From Halomonas litopenaei (GTDB taxonomy: Bacteria > Pseudomonadota > Gammaproteobacteria > Pseudomonadales > Halomonadaceae): a stretch of DNA of 64,000 bases. The position numbers and the translations under genes are program-made. Location: the NCBI RefSeq assembly GCF_003045775.1, contig NZ_PXNS01000003.1, positions 186,001 through 250,000 of the forward strand, given 5' to 3'. Below, in pieces: positions 38,354-46,483 of the stretch (its first letter is position 1; every line of letters starts with the position of its first letter). The notes under the pieces are model-generated. The model did not search any database and had not been told where the DNA came from. It saw only the letters and a program-made list of their open reading frames with translations.

Positions 38354-38428
38354 GGCGTGGCAAGGGATTTGCCAAGCGCGTGGGCAGGTTGAGCGCCCTC
38401 GACAGGCTACAGCAGGCGCCCTGAGGCG
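38328..38428. repeat. 30-bp copy of the PHB-depolymerase-like gene end
   Basis: The last 26 bp of the gene plus 4 bp downstream (38328-38357) recur at 38399-38428 with 25 of 30 identical positions, again including CGCCCTGAGGCG with the TGA. The offset is 71 bp. The intervening DNA is noncoding. Confidence 0.75.
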
Positions 38429-38462
38429 CCTGCTTGGCTAGAGGCCTAGGCTTGGCAGGAAG

Positions 38463-39089
38463 TTAGTTCAACGCCCGATCCAGCGCCGCCGAGAGCGGCC
38501 CCGGGGTCGGGGCGTGCAATACCCGCTCGATGATTTCGCCGCTGGCGTCCACCAGATAGAGCGAGGCCGAGTGATCCACCAGATACTCCACGGCGGATTC
38601 CGGCGTCTCGACCTTGCGCCAGACGACGCCGTAGCGCTCGCCGATATCGGCAAGCTCGGCCTGGCTACCGGTGGCGCCGATGAAGTCGTCGCCGAAGGCC
38701 TCAAGGTACTCCGACAACCGCTCCAGGGTGTCACGCTCGGGGTCCACCGAAATCATCAACGGCACCACCCGCCGACGCTGCTCTTCGGGCAGTGCCTGGC
38801 GCGCCTGGCGCACCACCGCCAGGCTCATGGGGCAGACGTCGGGACACCAGGTGTAGCCGAAGAAGATCACCGCCAGCTGGTCATCATCGAGATCGCTCAG
38901 CGCAAAGTCGCCCACGGTCGACGCCAGGCGTATCTCACCAGCGACCAGCCCGTCCTGCTCGGCGGGCTGCCAGGGCTTGAAGGTCCACAACAGGGCCGCC
39001 GCCAGCATCACCACCGCCGCCAGGACCAGCCCCAGGGTCCGTCGATCGAAGCCGTGTCGACGTTGCTGCTGTCGTTGCGGTCGGGTCAT
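38463..39089 (-). CDS. SCO1/SenC-family copper chaperone
   Basis: Membrane-anchored thioredoxin-fold protein of 208 residues for copper delivery to cytochrome oxidase Cu(A). An N-terminal helix lies at about 18-38. The metal ligands are visible as CPDVC in GYTWCPDVCPM and the distal His in LVDHSASLYLV. It overlaps the upstream gene by ATGA. The neighbouring gene probably works with it. Confidence 0.93.
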   Translation of the reverse strand: MTRPQRQQQRRHGFDRRTLGLVLAAVVMLAAALLWTFKPWQPAEQDGLVAGEIRLASTVGDFALSDLDDDQLAVIFFGYTWCPDVCPMSLAVVRQARQALPEEQRRRVVPLMISVDPERDTLERLSEYLEAFGDDFIGATGSQAELADIGERYGVVWRKVETPESAVEYLVDHSASLYLVDASGEIIERVLHAPTPGPLSAALDRALN

Positions 39090-39607
39090 GGCAGGCTTCG
39101 CTCCACGTCCAGATCGAAGGTACTTCCGAGACGCCCACGCGGCGCATCGAAGCTGACCCGGGCACGCCAGGTCATGCGCTCACGGGTGCAGATGCCGAGC
39201 TGTCCCATTCCCTGAAAGCGGCCCGGTTCGCCGCCTTGCACGGCGTCGAGATGGAAACGATGCTCGCCCATGTCCATGCCGACCCCTTCGAACACCACCC
39301 GTACGTTCTGCGCTTCCACGCCGTCGAGGCGCACTTCGAGGGGCAACGACTCCAGCGGGCGAATGTCACCCTCCACCGGGATCGCCAGGGTCAGCCGCTC
39401 ACCCTCCTCGAGACCGACGCCGCAGGGCCCCTGGTGCAGATCGCAGCCGGGCGCGGCCGGATACCAGGTCGTCTCCTGGTGATCGCCAAGCTCGTAGCGC
39501 AGCAGGTACCATAGGGCAATCAGCAAGGTGACCACGGTTACTGTGATCAGCAGGCGAAGCCGAGGACGACGGGCGCCGCGCGAGGCTGGGGACTGGCGCG
39601 AATGCAT
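39086..39607 (-). CDS. Membrane-anchored hypothetical protein upstream of SCO1
   Basis: A 173-residue protein with a basic N-terminus, one membrane helix (about 17-38) and an exported domain containing three Cys (GCDLHQGPCG and GICTRE) and the Met-rich spot GVGMDMGEHR. Homologues occur next to SCO1 or oxidase genes in related bacteria; a role in copper handling or oxidase assembly is likely but not shown. ATG 39607 (MHSRQSP) was chosen; an upstream extension enters the intergenic region. It is coupled to the SCO1 gene by ATGA. Confidence 0.7.
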   Translation of the reverse strand: MHSRQSPASRGARRPRLRLLITVTVVTLLIALWYLLRYELGDHQETTWYPAAPGCDLHQGPCGVGLEEGERLTLAIPVEGDIRPLESLPLEVRLDGVEAQNVRVVFEGVGMDMGEHRFHLDAVQGGEPGRFQGMGQLGICTRERMTWRARVSFDAPRGRLGSTFDLDVERSLP

Positions 39608-39764
39608 GTCGGAGGGCTGCCTCCAAAGGGAATGGGCGTAGGGTAAGCTTATCAGCAAAACTCCGACGCCCCCTGCGCGACAATGTCGCAGCCGTCAACG
39701 CGCGCTTACTCACGCTCGACGGCGCACTATTCTGCCACCGGCCTCGCCCGGACAAGGAACGTAC

Positions 39765-40676
39765 ATGGCCTCCATCACTGCGGCCCTGGGCCCGCTTTTT
39801 CTGCTTATCCTGCTTGGCGCCGTGCTGGGTGTCGGACGCATCCCAGGCGGGGACTTCTGGGCGCGCATGGAGCGCCTGATCTACTTTCTGCTGTTTCCCG
39901 CCATGCTGGTGGCGACCCTGGCCAGGGCGGACATCAGCCAGGTACCGGTGGCCAGGCTCGCCCTGGTGCTGCTGGGCACCATGCTGGTGCTCTCCGCCCT
40001 GCTGTGGTGGCTCAAGCCCCGCCTGAATCTCGACGCCGCCGCCTTTACCTCTGTCTTCCAGGGCGCGGTGCGCTTCAACACCTATGTCGGCGTCGCCGGC
40101 GCCGCTGCGCTGCACGGTCCCCAGGGCGCCACGGTGGCAGCGGTGGCCCTGGCGCTGATGATTCCCACGGTCAATGTGCTGTGCGTGCTGACCTTTATCG
40201 CCGCGGGCACCCTCGGCCGCTCAGGTCTATGGCGCTCACTGCTCGCCCTGGCCCAGAACCCGCTGATCCTCGCCTGCCTGATCGGTATCGGGCTCAATCT
40301 CTCGGGTATCGGCCTGCCGGGCTGGTCGGCGGGAACCCTGGAGCTACTGGGACGAGCGGCGCTGCCGCTGGGGCTGGTGGCCGTAGGGGTGGCACTGCGA
40401 CCCCAGGCCCTGCTGAGGCGCGATCTTGGCCTGTGGGTCTCGAGCCTGGTCAAGCTGGTGCTGATGCCGGCGCTGGTGCTGGTGCTGGCGTGGCTGCTGG
40501 GCCTCGACCCTGTCAGCCAGGATGTGGCGCTGCTGTACGCCGCCCTGCCCACCGCCACCTCCGCCTATATTCTGGCACGCCAGCTGGGGGGGGACGCTGA
40601 GCTGATGGCCGGACTGATCACCGCCCAGACCCTGGCGGCGATGATCAGCCTGCCGCTGTGGATGCAGCTGACCTGA
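39765..40676 (+). CDS. AEC-family transporter (auxin efflux carrier type)
   Basis: A 303-residue membrane protein with about 10 helices. Family features are the N-terminal FLLILLGAVLGVGRIP, the conserved FNTYVGVAGAAALHGPQG and ATSAYILARQLGGD near the C-terminus. AEC members export or import malate, amino acids or similar; the substrate is not predictable. Located just left of the tandem small-RNA locus. Confidence 0.88.
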   Translation: MASITAALGPLFLLILLGAVLGVGRIPGGDFWARMERLIYFLLFPAMLVATLARADISQVPVARLALVLLGTMLVLSALLWWLKPRLNLDAAAFTSVFQGAVRFNTYVGVAGAAALHGPQGATVAAVALALMIPTVNVLCVLTFIAAGTLGRSGLWRSLLALAQNPLILACLIGIGLNLSGIGLPGWSAGTLELLGRAALPLGLVAVGVALRPQALLRRDLGLWVSSLVKLVLMPALVLVLAWLLGLDPVSQDVALLYAALPTATSAYILARQLGGDAELMAGLITAQTLAAMISLPLWMQLT

Positions 40677-40729
40677 GGGCAAGTCGAGACCAGGCCAGGC
40701 GAGACCAGCCCCCGGCTTTATTAAAAAAG

Positions 40730-40770
40730 ATTCTCGTTTGTGTTGACGAAACAAATGAGAATGATTTACG
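40730..40770 (+). promoter_or_regulatory. Fur-box-like promoter of small RNA copy 1
   Basis: A -35 box TTGACG (40743-40748), 16-bp spacer and -10 TTTACG (40765-40770). The spacer and -10 overlap AAATGAGAATGATTT, which matches Fur boxes of the AATGAGAATGATTATCATT kind at 12-13 of 19 positions. ATTCTC (40730-40735) and GAGAAT (40757-40762) bracket the -35 as inverted half-sites. Iron-loaded Fur would block this promoter. Confidence 0.7.
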
Positions 40771-40775
40771 CTGAG

Positions 40776-40894
40776 GTTGTCGGCGTTGATGAGTCGCCGG
40801 CGCCAGATACCAGACATTGCCAGTCGCTATCTGGTTTCTCCTCCTCATTGCTAGTCACGGTCCTTGCGCCGCTTCCCCCTGGAAGCGGCTTTTT
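40776..40894 (+). ncRNA. Candidate Fur-regulated small RNA, copy 1 (PrrF/RyhB-like)
   Basis: Predicted transcript of about 118 nt starting near 40776 and ending in an intrinsic terminator (stem GCCGCTTCC / GGAAGCGGC at 40868-40889, then TTTTT). From 5': hairpin CGGCG...CGCCG (40781-40799), hairpin CCAGATA...TATCTGG (40803-40834) whose loop shows GACATTGCC, then single-stranded TTTCTCCTCCTCATTGC, a perfect anti-Shine-Dalgarno and likely Hfq region. The block 40753-40865 is identical to 41109-41221. Short reading frames through it have unusual codon use and no ribosome site. Architecture (tandem, Fur-controlled, about 110 nt) mirrors PrrF1/PrrF2; the GACATTGC core also occurs in RyhB. Confidence 0.75.
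40868..40894 (+). terminator. Intrinsic terminator of small RNA copy 1
   Basis: Nine-bp stem with CCCT loop and a five-T tail. Confidence 0.92.
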
Positions 40895-41085
40895 CATGGC
40901 CGCTTGGTTCAGTCCCGCGGCCAGCACTCCTTCGCCTCGTTGCTCAAGACGTCCTGCCACCGCTTGATTCCGCCATCCCGAGCCTCTGCCCGGTTTCGCC
41001 TGCTGTCTTGGCGCCGCCCCTCGCATGCGTCTCCCTTGGCAGAAAGCCAGCGAGTGTGAGCGGACACACTGCCTTAATAAAAAAT

Positions 41086-41126
41086 ATTCTCGTTACGCTT
41101 GACGAAGAAAATGAGAATGATTTACG
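41086..41126 (+). promoter_or_regulatory. Fur-box-like promoter of small RNA copy 2
   Basis: Same layout as copy 1, shifted by exactly 356 bp: ATTCTC (41086-41091), -35 TTGACG (41099-41104), GAGAAT (41113-41118), -10 TTTACG (41121-41126). The bases between half-sites differ from copy 1 (GTTACGC versus GTTTGTG) while the half-sites and -35 are kept, which argues that these elements are under selection. Confidence 0.7.
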
Positions 41127-41131
41127 CTGAG

Positions 41132-41252
41132 GTTGTCGGCGTTGATGAGTCGCCGGCGCCAGATACCAGACATTGCCAGTCGCTATCTGGTTTCTCCTCC
41201 TCATTGCTAGTCACGGTCCTTTCACCGCTCCCCCGGGAGCGGTTTTCTTTTT
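41132..41252 (+). ncRNA. Candidate Fur-regulated small RNA, copy 2 (PrrF/RyhB-like)
   Basis: Second unit of the tandem pair. The RNA body is identical to copy 1 through 41221 and then uses a different terminator, ACCGCTCCC / GGGAGCGGT (41224-41243) followed by TTTCTTTTTT. Conservation of the body with divergence of the terminator stem, yet preservation of terminator function, is strong evidence for two independent transcripts. The 190 bp between the units show no gene. Confidence 0.75.
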
Positions 41253-41253
41253 T
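41224..41253 (+). terminator. Intrinsic terminator of small RNA copy 2
   Basis: Nine-bp stem with a 2-nt central gap, followed by a run of ten T broken by one C. Confidence 0.9.
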
Positions 41254-41343
41254 CTGGCCATCGAGGCTTCTGGTCAGCCTCGCCCCAGGGCCTTGGCTCC
41301 TGTTCGTCGCACCGCTCCCTGCGTCTCACCGCTCTCGTTCATC

Positions 41344-42273
41344 TCACCCCAGTGCCAGCGGCCTGGCCTCGCGGCTATTCGCAGCCCAGGGGCCTGCACC
41401 GCTCAGACGCTGGCGCAAGAGCCCCGCCAGGGCTTCCACCGCCGGCCATGAGGCTGCGGCGATGCGCCGGCTGAAGTACAGGCAGGCGTCACTGGTACCC
41501 AGGTGGGGCAGGCCCTCGGCCTCATCCAGCACGCGCATGCGCGGCGTCAGCCGCTGGCGATCGAGGATGCTCACGGCCAGGCCGACCTCCACGGCCTTTT
41601 CCACCGCATGGATGCTGGTACTGGTGAAGACCGCGTACCAGTCGCGCCCCTGACTCTCCAGGGCCTCGACCCCGAGCGAGCGGAATGGGCAGTCCAGCGG
41701 ATGCAGCGCCAGCGGTAACGGCGCCTCGTCGGCGACGCGAAACTCACGGGACGCCGCCCACACCGGCGAGGTCTGCCACAGCGTTTCGCCATTGGTCAGC
41801 TGATGCGGACGGTCCAGCGCCACCGCCAGCGACAGCTCACCGCGCTCCAGGCGCCGGGCCAGCTCTCCACTGGGCGCCGTGACCGCCTCGAGCAGCACAT
41901 TGGGGTGGCTGGCCAGAAAATCAGGCAGCACCTGCTCGACCAGATGCGGGGCGTAGCCCTCCGGCATGCCGAAGCGCACCCGCCCGCTGAGTCCCTGTCC
42001 GGTCAGTCGCGCCACCAGGCCGTCGTGCTGGCGCAGCAGCTCACGCGCCTCCTGCAGCAAGGCCTCGCCGGCCGGCGACGGCGACACTCCGCGCGGCCCG
42101 CGGATCAGCAGGCGCGCATCGAGACGCTGCTCGAGGCGCTTGATCTGCATGCTCAAGGCACTGACGGTGCGGTGTCGCAACTCCGCCGCCGCCGCCAGAC
42201 TGCCCTGCTGGGCCACCGTCACAAAGCTGCGCAGCGCCTCCAGATCCAGCGCCGCTCCCGTGTTCTCGGTCAT
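41344..42273 (-). CDS. LysR-family transcriptional regulator
   Basis: A 309-residue regulator: N-terminal winged helix (LEALRSFVTVAQQGSLAAAAE...ALSMQIKRLEQRL) and a periplasmic-binding-like effector domain (about 95-295). It is divergent from an EamA exporter gene and shares a 168-bp control region with a perfect 9-bp palindrome, so it probably controls the exporter and itself. Effector unknown. Confidence 0.92.
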   Translation of the reverse strand: MTENTGAALDLEALRSFVTVAQQGSLAAAAELRHRTVSALSMQIKRLEQRLDARLLIRGPRGVSPSPAGEALLQEARELLRQHDGLVARLTGQGLSGRVRFGMPEGYAPHLVEQVLPDFLASHPNVLLEAVTAPSGELARRLERGELSLAVALDRPHQLTNGETLWQTSPVWAASREFRVADEAPLPLALHPLDCPFRSLGVEALESQGRDWYAVFTSTSIHAVEKAVEVGLAVSILDRQRLTPRMRVLDEAEGLPHLGTSDACLYFSRRIAAASWPAVEALAGLLRQRLSGAGPWAANSREARPLALG

Positions 42274-42311
42274 CGTTGCTCCCCCTATGGCGCCAGACCA
42301 CCCTACCCGAA

Positions 42312-42332
42312 GACTTCAATATTATTGAAGTC
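42312..42332. promoter_or_regulatory. Perfect palindrome between lysR-type and eamA-type genes
   Basis: GACTTCAAT-ATT-ATTGAAGTC: 9-bp arms with a 3-bp spacer, 39 bp upstream of the regulator ATG. It contains the T-N11-A pattern expected for a LysR-type operator (ATTGAAGT / ACTTCAAT). Confidence 0.65.
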
Positions 42333-42441
42333 AGCGTGAAAAACGTTTCGCTACTCGAAAGGCTAGCACCACGGCAGACTGCTCATCCAGCGCTTCGTCT
42401 ATCCAGCGCTGCCGTCATCCACCCGTGCTCAAGGAGGCCCC

Positions 42442-43578
42442 ATGCAGACGCTGCTACCCCGCCTGATCCCCCTGCTCCACCAGCTTCCCCGGCAGCTGGG
42501 CAAGCACTCGGGTGCCTTGATGGTCGCCACGGGCTTCGTGGTCTGCTGGAGCAGCGGTTTCGTCGGCAGTCGCATGGCGGTGGACCTGGACGTGCCGGTG
42601 ATGGGGCTCTATGCCTGGCGCTTTGCCCTGGCAACCCTGCTGGCCTGGATGCTGGTGGTCTGTCGTCTGGGCCATCCGGGGCATCGCCCGAGCTGGCGCC
42701 AGGCAGGCCACGAGTTGCTGACCGGTGGTCTGACGGTGGGCGTCTACCTGCTGACGATGCTGGTGGCGGTGGCCGAAGGTGTGAGCGCCTCGGTGGCGGC
42801 GCTGATCGGCGCGCTGCAGCCGCTGGCGGCGGCACTGCTGGCACGGCACCTGCTCAAGGAGCGCAGCGACAGCGCACAATGGTGGGGCATGGGGGTAGCG
42901 ACGCTCGGCGCCATGGCGATGATCGCTGGCGACATGCGCAGCGTCGGCGGCGCCCCCTGGTGGGCCTACCTGCTGCCGCTGGTCGCGGTCGCCGCGGTAT
43001 CGATCGGCAGCATCCTGACGCCGCCGGCGACCGCCAGGCCCGGCGAGGAGAATGGCGGTGTGGTGCCGCTGTCACTGATCACCCGCCTGGCGCTGCAGCT
43101 GAGCGCGGCAACGCTGGTGTTCATGCTGGCGGCGGTGATGCTCGAACCAGGCCTGCCGGCGCTGCCTCCGGCGACGCTGGACGCCTGGCTGACCATTGGC
43201 TGGCTGGTGGTGCTGGCCACCTTCGGTGGCTACGGCTTCTTCGTGGCGTGCCTGGGGCGCTTCGGGGTGACCCCGACCTCGGCGCTGATCGCGCTGACCC
43301 CGGCGGTGACGCTGTTGATGACGCTTTCGCTGTTCGGCGAGCGCCCGGATGGGCTGGGCCTGGCGGGACTGGTGCTGTCGCTGGGTGGCGCCCTGTGGGC
43401 GCTGGCGGCCGGGCGACGCGGCCAGGGCCGCGCCGCCGATGCCGGCGTCAGTCGACGCGGCGGAAGATCAGGTCCCAGACACCGTGACCGAGCCGTTCGC
43501 CCCGCGCCTCGAACTTGGTCAGCGGACGAAAGTCGGGACGCGGCACATAGGGCGCCGTCTCCGGGGTCGCGGTATTGA
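42442..43578 (+). CDS. EamA/DMT-family exporter
   Basis: A drug/metabolite transporter of 378 residues with two EamA repeats, about 10 helices. [31 protein letters not shown] and [20 protein letters not shown] are typical. The membrane part ends near residue 325; the last 45 or so residues are Arg/Pro/Ser-rich and lie antisense to the trmB 3' end, a 131-bp convergent overlap. The tail probably results from loss of an earlier stop. Likely target of the divergent LysR regulator. Confidence 0.88.
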   Translation: MQTLLPRLIPLLHQLPRQLGKHSGALMVATGFVVCWSSGFVGSRMAVDLDVPVMGLYAWRFALATLLAWMLVVCRLGHPGHRPSWRQAGHELLTGGLTVGVYLLTMLVAVAEGVSASVAALIGALQPLAAALLARHLLKERSDSAQWWGMGVATLGAMAMIAGDMRSVGGAPWWAYLLPLVAVAAVSIGSILTPPATARPGEENGGVVPLSLITRLALQLSAATLVFMLAAVMLEPGLPALPPATLDAWLTIGWLVVLATFGGYGFFVACLGRFGVTPTSALIALTPAVTLLMTLSLFGERPDGLGLAGLVLSLGGALWALAAGRRGQGRAADAGVSRRGGRSGPRHRDRAVRPAPRTWSADESRDAAHRAPSPGSRY

Positions 43579-44194
43579 GGTAGCCCGGGGCTGCCTCCAT
43601 CACCTCGGCCATCCATTCGGCGTAGGCTTCCCAGTCGGTGGCCATGTGCAGGGTTCCACCGCTGGCCAGGCGAGTCCGCACCAGCTCGACGAACGCCGGC
43701 TGGACGATGCGCCGCTTGTGATGCTTCTTCTTCGGCCAGGGGTCGGGAAAGAACAGCTGCAGGGTGGTCAGGCTGCCCTCGGGCAGGCACTGCTCCAGCA
43801 CCGCCAGGGCATCCTCGCGGTAGACCCGCAGGTTGGTCAGCCCACGCTTGTCGGCTTCGTCGAGCAACTTGCCGACGCCCGGGGCGTGTACCTCGATCCC
43901 GATGAAGTCGGTGTCCGGGTGGGTCTCGGCCTGCTCGATCAGCGAGGCTCCCATGCCGAAGCCGATCTCGACCACCCTGGGCGCCTGGCGGCCGAACAGC
44001 GCATCGAGGTCCTGGCGCCCCTGGGCGAGGGTCAGTCCCAGCCGCGGCCAGACTTCCTCAAGCCCACGGGTCTGCGCCTGGGTCATGCGCCCGGCCCGCA
44101 GCACATAGCTCTTGATACCACGGCGATGCAGCGGTGCGTCCGGTCCTTCAGGGCCGGTGGTCTTGCCCTCGTCGGGGCGGTCTTGGTCGGTCAT
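43448..44194 (-). CDS. trmB: tRNA (guanine-46-N7) methyltransferase
   Basis: SAM-dependent m7G46 methylase of 248 residues. SAM site [16 protein letters not shown] and the family signature [14 protein letters not shown] are clear, with [10 protein letters not shown] near the C-terminus. ATG 44194 ([10 protein letters not shown]) was chosen; the frame is open further up but passes through thiG-trmB spacer DNA. It follows thiG, as in Pseudomonas (thiS-thiG-trmB). Confidence 0.96.
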   Translation of the reverse strand: MTDQDRPDEGKTTGPEGPDAPLHRRGIKSYVLRAGRMTQAQTRGLEEVWPRLGLTLAQGRQDLDALFGRQAPRVVEIGFGMGASLIEQAETHPDTDFIGIEVHAPGVGKLLDEADKRGLTNLRVYREDALAVLEQCLPEGSLTTLQLFFPDPWPKKKHHKRRIVQPAFVELVRTRLASGGTLHMATDWEAYAEWMAEVMEAAPGYLNTATPETAPYVPRPDFRPLTKFEARGERLGHGVWDLIFRRVD

Positions 44195-44279
44195 GATGAT
44201 GTCTGGGGGCGTGGTGAAAGTGTCAGGGCGAGGAAGCTGAGCAGGAGCGGCAGGCCGGGCCTTGCCGCTCCTGCGGGCT

Positions 44280-45074
44280 TCAGGCGTTGATGCGGCCGGC
44301 GAACGGCGATGACGCCTCGGCGCCGCGACGCGGCATGCGACCGGCGAGAAACGCCTGGCGCCCCGCCTGCACGGCATGCTTCATGGCCTCGGCCATCAGC
44401 ACCGGCTGGCGCGCGTGGGCGATGGCGGAGTTCATCAGCACGCCGTCACAACCGAGCTCCATGGCCAGGGCTGCCTCGGAGGCGGTGCCGATCCCGGCAT
44501 CGATCAGCACCGGGACCTTGGCCTGCTCGATGATCAGGCGCACATTGTGCGGATTCTGGATGCCGTGGCCGGAGCCGATCAGCGAGCCCAGCGGCATTAC
44601 CGCGCAGCAGCCGATGGCCTCAAGCTCCCTGGCGACGATGGGGTCGTCACTGGTGTAGACCATCACGTCGAAGCCATCGGCGACCAGCGTCTCGGCGGCC
44701 TTGAGGGTCTCCACCACATTGGGATAGAGGGTGTTGTCGTCCCCCAGCACCTCGAGCTTGACCAGCTTGTGGCCGTCGAGCAGTTCCCGCGCCAGCCGAC
44801 AGGTGCGCACGGCATCCTTGGCGTTGTAGCAACCGGCGGTATTGGGCAGCAGGGTATAGCGCTCCGGCGGCACCACGTCGAGCAGGTTGGGCTCACCGGC
44901 CTCCTGACCCAGGTTGGTGCGACGCACCGCGAAGGTCACGACATCGGCGCCGCTGGCGGCGATCGCCTCGCCGGTCTCGTCGAAGTCCTTGTACTTGCCG
45001 GTGCCCACCAAGAGACGCGAGGAAAAGGCGTGGTCGGCGACCCGCAGCGGGCTGTCCTGAAAGATGTCGGTCAT
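44280..45074 (-). CDS. thiG: Thiazole synthase
   Basis: Forms the thiamine thiazole phosphate from DXP, dehydroglycine and ThiS-thiocarboxylate. It has 264 residues; the Schiff-base Lys is in [10 protein letters not shown] and the phosphate loop in [23 protein letters not shown] 45074 ([10 protein letters not shown]) was chosen. It lies 86 bp after thiS. Confidence 0.97.
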   Translation of the reverse strand: MTDIFQDSPLRVADHAFSSRLLVGTGKYKDFDETGEAIAASGADVVTFAVRRTNLGQEAGEPNLLDVVPPERYTLLPNTAGCYNAKDAVRTCRLARELLDGHKLVKLEVLGDDNTLYPNVVETLKAAETLVADGFDVMVYTSDDPIVARELEAIGCCAVMPLGSLIGSGHGIQNPHNVRLIIEQAKVPVLIDAGIGTASEAALAMELGCDGVLMNSAIAHARQPVLMAEAMKHAVQAGRQAFLAGRMPRRGAEASSPFAGRINA

Positions 45075-45160
45075 GCTCAAGTCCTTCTCACGAAACGGAA
45101 CCAGGCCGCCTTCGAGCGGCACCTCTATAGTCGTCGGTATCTGCTGGCGGGTGGTTCGCC

Positions 45161-45361
45161 TCAGCCGCCGCCGATGGCATGGACGATCTCGATGCGATCG
45201 CCATCCGCCAGGCGGGTCTCGCCGTGCTGGCTGCGCGGCAGGATGTCCTCGTTGAGCTCGACGGCGATGCGGCGCCCGCCCAGACCCAGGGCGTCGATCA
45301 ACTCCGCCACGGTCTGCTCGCGGTCGAGGGCGTGGGGCTCACCATTTAGCTGAATCTGCAT
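45161..45361 (-). CDS. thiS: Sulfur carrier protein ThiS
   Basis: Ubiquitin-like sulfur carrier of 66 residues ([12 protein letters not shown]...) ending with the required di-glycine, here IGGG. It feeds sulfur to ThiG next door. Start at ATG 45361. No TPP riboswitch is visible in the 106 bp upstream. Confidence 0.94.
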   Translation of the reverse strand: MQIQLNGEPHALDREQTVAELIDALGLGGRRIAVELNEDILPRSQHGETRLADGDRIEIVHAIGGG

Positions 45362-45467
45362 GGCCACCTCATTATCAAGATGTCGCGGGGGCAACATTGT
45401 AGCGGCTCGGGCCGCCGCGGGGTACGGTTGAGGGCAGATTCCTCTCTCTCGTCGTCAAGGAGCCTCG

Positions 45468-45860
45468 ATGCCGGATCGTCACTGGTGGATCACCCTCGCC
45501 CTGTCCGGCGCCCTGATGGTGGCGCTCGGCGCCTTCGCCGCCCATGGCCTCGACGGTCGCCTGCCTGAGCGTCTGACCGCCGCCTTTACCACCGGGGTGC
45601 GCTACCAGGCCTGGCACACCCTGGCTGGCCTGGCGCTGCTGGCCTGGCGGGCCCAGCAGCCGCTGGCCGCCCAGCTGACGGCACTGAGGCTGTGGTCGGC
45701 AGGTATCCTGCTGTTCTCGGGGTCGCTGTACGCCATGGCCCTGGTCGGGCTCTACGGCGTCGGGCTCGGCCCACTGGGGCTGATCACACCGCTCGGCGGC
45801 GTGCTGTTGCTGCTTGGCTGGCTGGCGCTGGCCTGGGGACTATGGCGAGCCCGCGTGTGA
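45468..45860 (+). CDS. DUF423 membrane protein (YgdD-like)
   Basis: A 130-residue inner-membrane protein with four helices and the family start ITLALSGALMVALGAFAAHGL and FSGSLYAMAL. Function unknown. Divergent from thiS. Confidence 0.88.
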   Translation: MPDRHWWITLALSGALMVALGAFAAHGLDGRLPERLTAAFTTGVRYQAWHTLAGLALLAWRAQQPLAAQLTALRLWSAGILLFSGSLYAMALVGLYGVGLGPLGLITPLGGVLLLLGWLALAWGLWRARV

Positions 45861-45869
45861 GATAGCCTC

Positions 45870-46283
45870 TCAGTCGTTATCGGGCAGTACGTAGGTCGCC
45901 GTCACGTGCGCCACCGGCGCCTCGTCTCCGTCAGAGAACAGCTCCACCTCACCCACCGCCAGGCGGCGTCCCAACTTGATCAAGCGGGCGTTGGCGATCA
46001 GATCGCGATCACCCCGGGCGCGCCGTAGAAAGTGGCAGTTGAGGTTGCTGGTGACCGCCATGGGCTCCGGCCCGATCTGGGCCAGGATGGCCACGTACAG
46101 GCAGACGTCCGCCAGTCCCATCATGGTCGGGCCGGAGACGCTGGCGCCGGGCCGCAAGTGTTCATCCTCGATGGCCAGGCTCATGGTGGCCCGCATCTCC
46201 GAGACGGCTTCGATGGTGCCCATGCGCTGGGGAAAGACGTCGTCCAGAAAATCCTCGATGGCGGCGGCGGTCATCACGGTCAT
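45870..46283 (-). CDS. Hotdog-fold thioesterase (PaaI-like)
   Basis: A 137-residue hotdog protein. VSGPTMMGLADVCLYVAILAQIG is the characteristic central helix and AVTSNLNCHFLRRARGDRDL the following strands. Probably acts on acyl-CoA; substrate unknown. ATG 46283 has GGGAGA upstream. Confidence 0.85.
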   Translation of the reverse strand: MTVMTAAAIEDFLDDVFPQRMGTIEAVSEMRATMSLAIEDEHLRPGASVSGPTMMGLADVCLYVAILAQIGPEPMAVTSNLNCHFLRRARGDRDLIANARLIKLGRRLAVGEVELFSDGDEAPVAHVTATYVLPDND

Positions 46284-46390
46284 GGTTCTCTCCCTGAAGG
46301 CAATCCGGCTCGTGATAGCTTCACCATAACTCAAGCCCGGATACGACGCCTCAACGCCCTCGCTGCTGTGCGCTTTCCCCTCGACACAAC

Positions 46391-46422
46391 GACACACCCC
46401 CGGGGAGGCCCGGGGGTGTGTC
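46391..46422 (-). terminator. 14-bp perfect hairpin downstream of glcB
   Basis: GACACACCCCCGGG and its exact complement enclose a GAGG loop, 62 bp past the glcB stop on the minus strand. No long T-run but very stable. Confidence 0.75.
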
Positions 46423-46483
46423 CAGGGAACCGCCGTCTGGATCGCGGCGTTTGCTTGGCGTACTCGGTGGCGTCCCGAGTGTG

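Noticed and set aside
40740..41204. Short open frames on both strands across the duplicated 113-bp block
   Set aside because: They exist in both orientations, lack ribosome sites, have low third-position GC unlike neighbouring genes, and are broken by different terminators. The block fits a small RNA much better.
45362..45467. TPP riboswitch upstream of thiS
   Set aside because: The conserved CTGAGA and ACCTGA boxes are absent.
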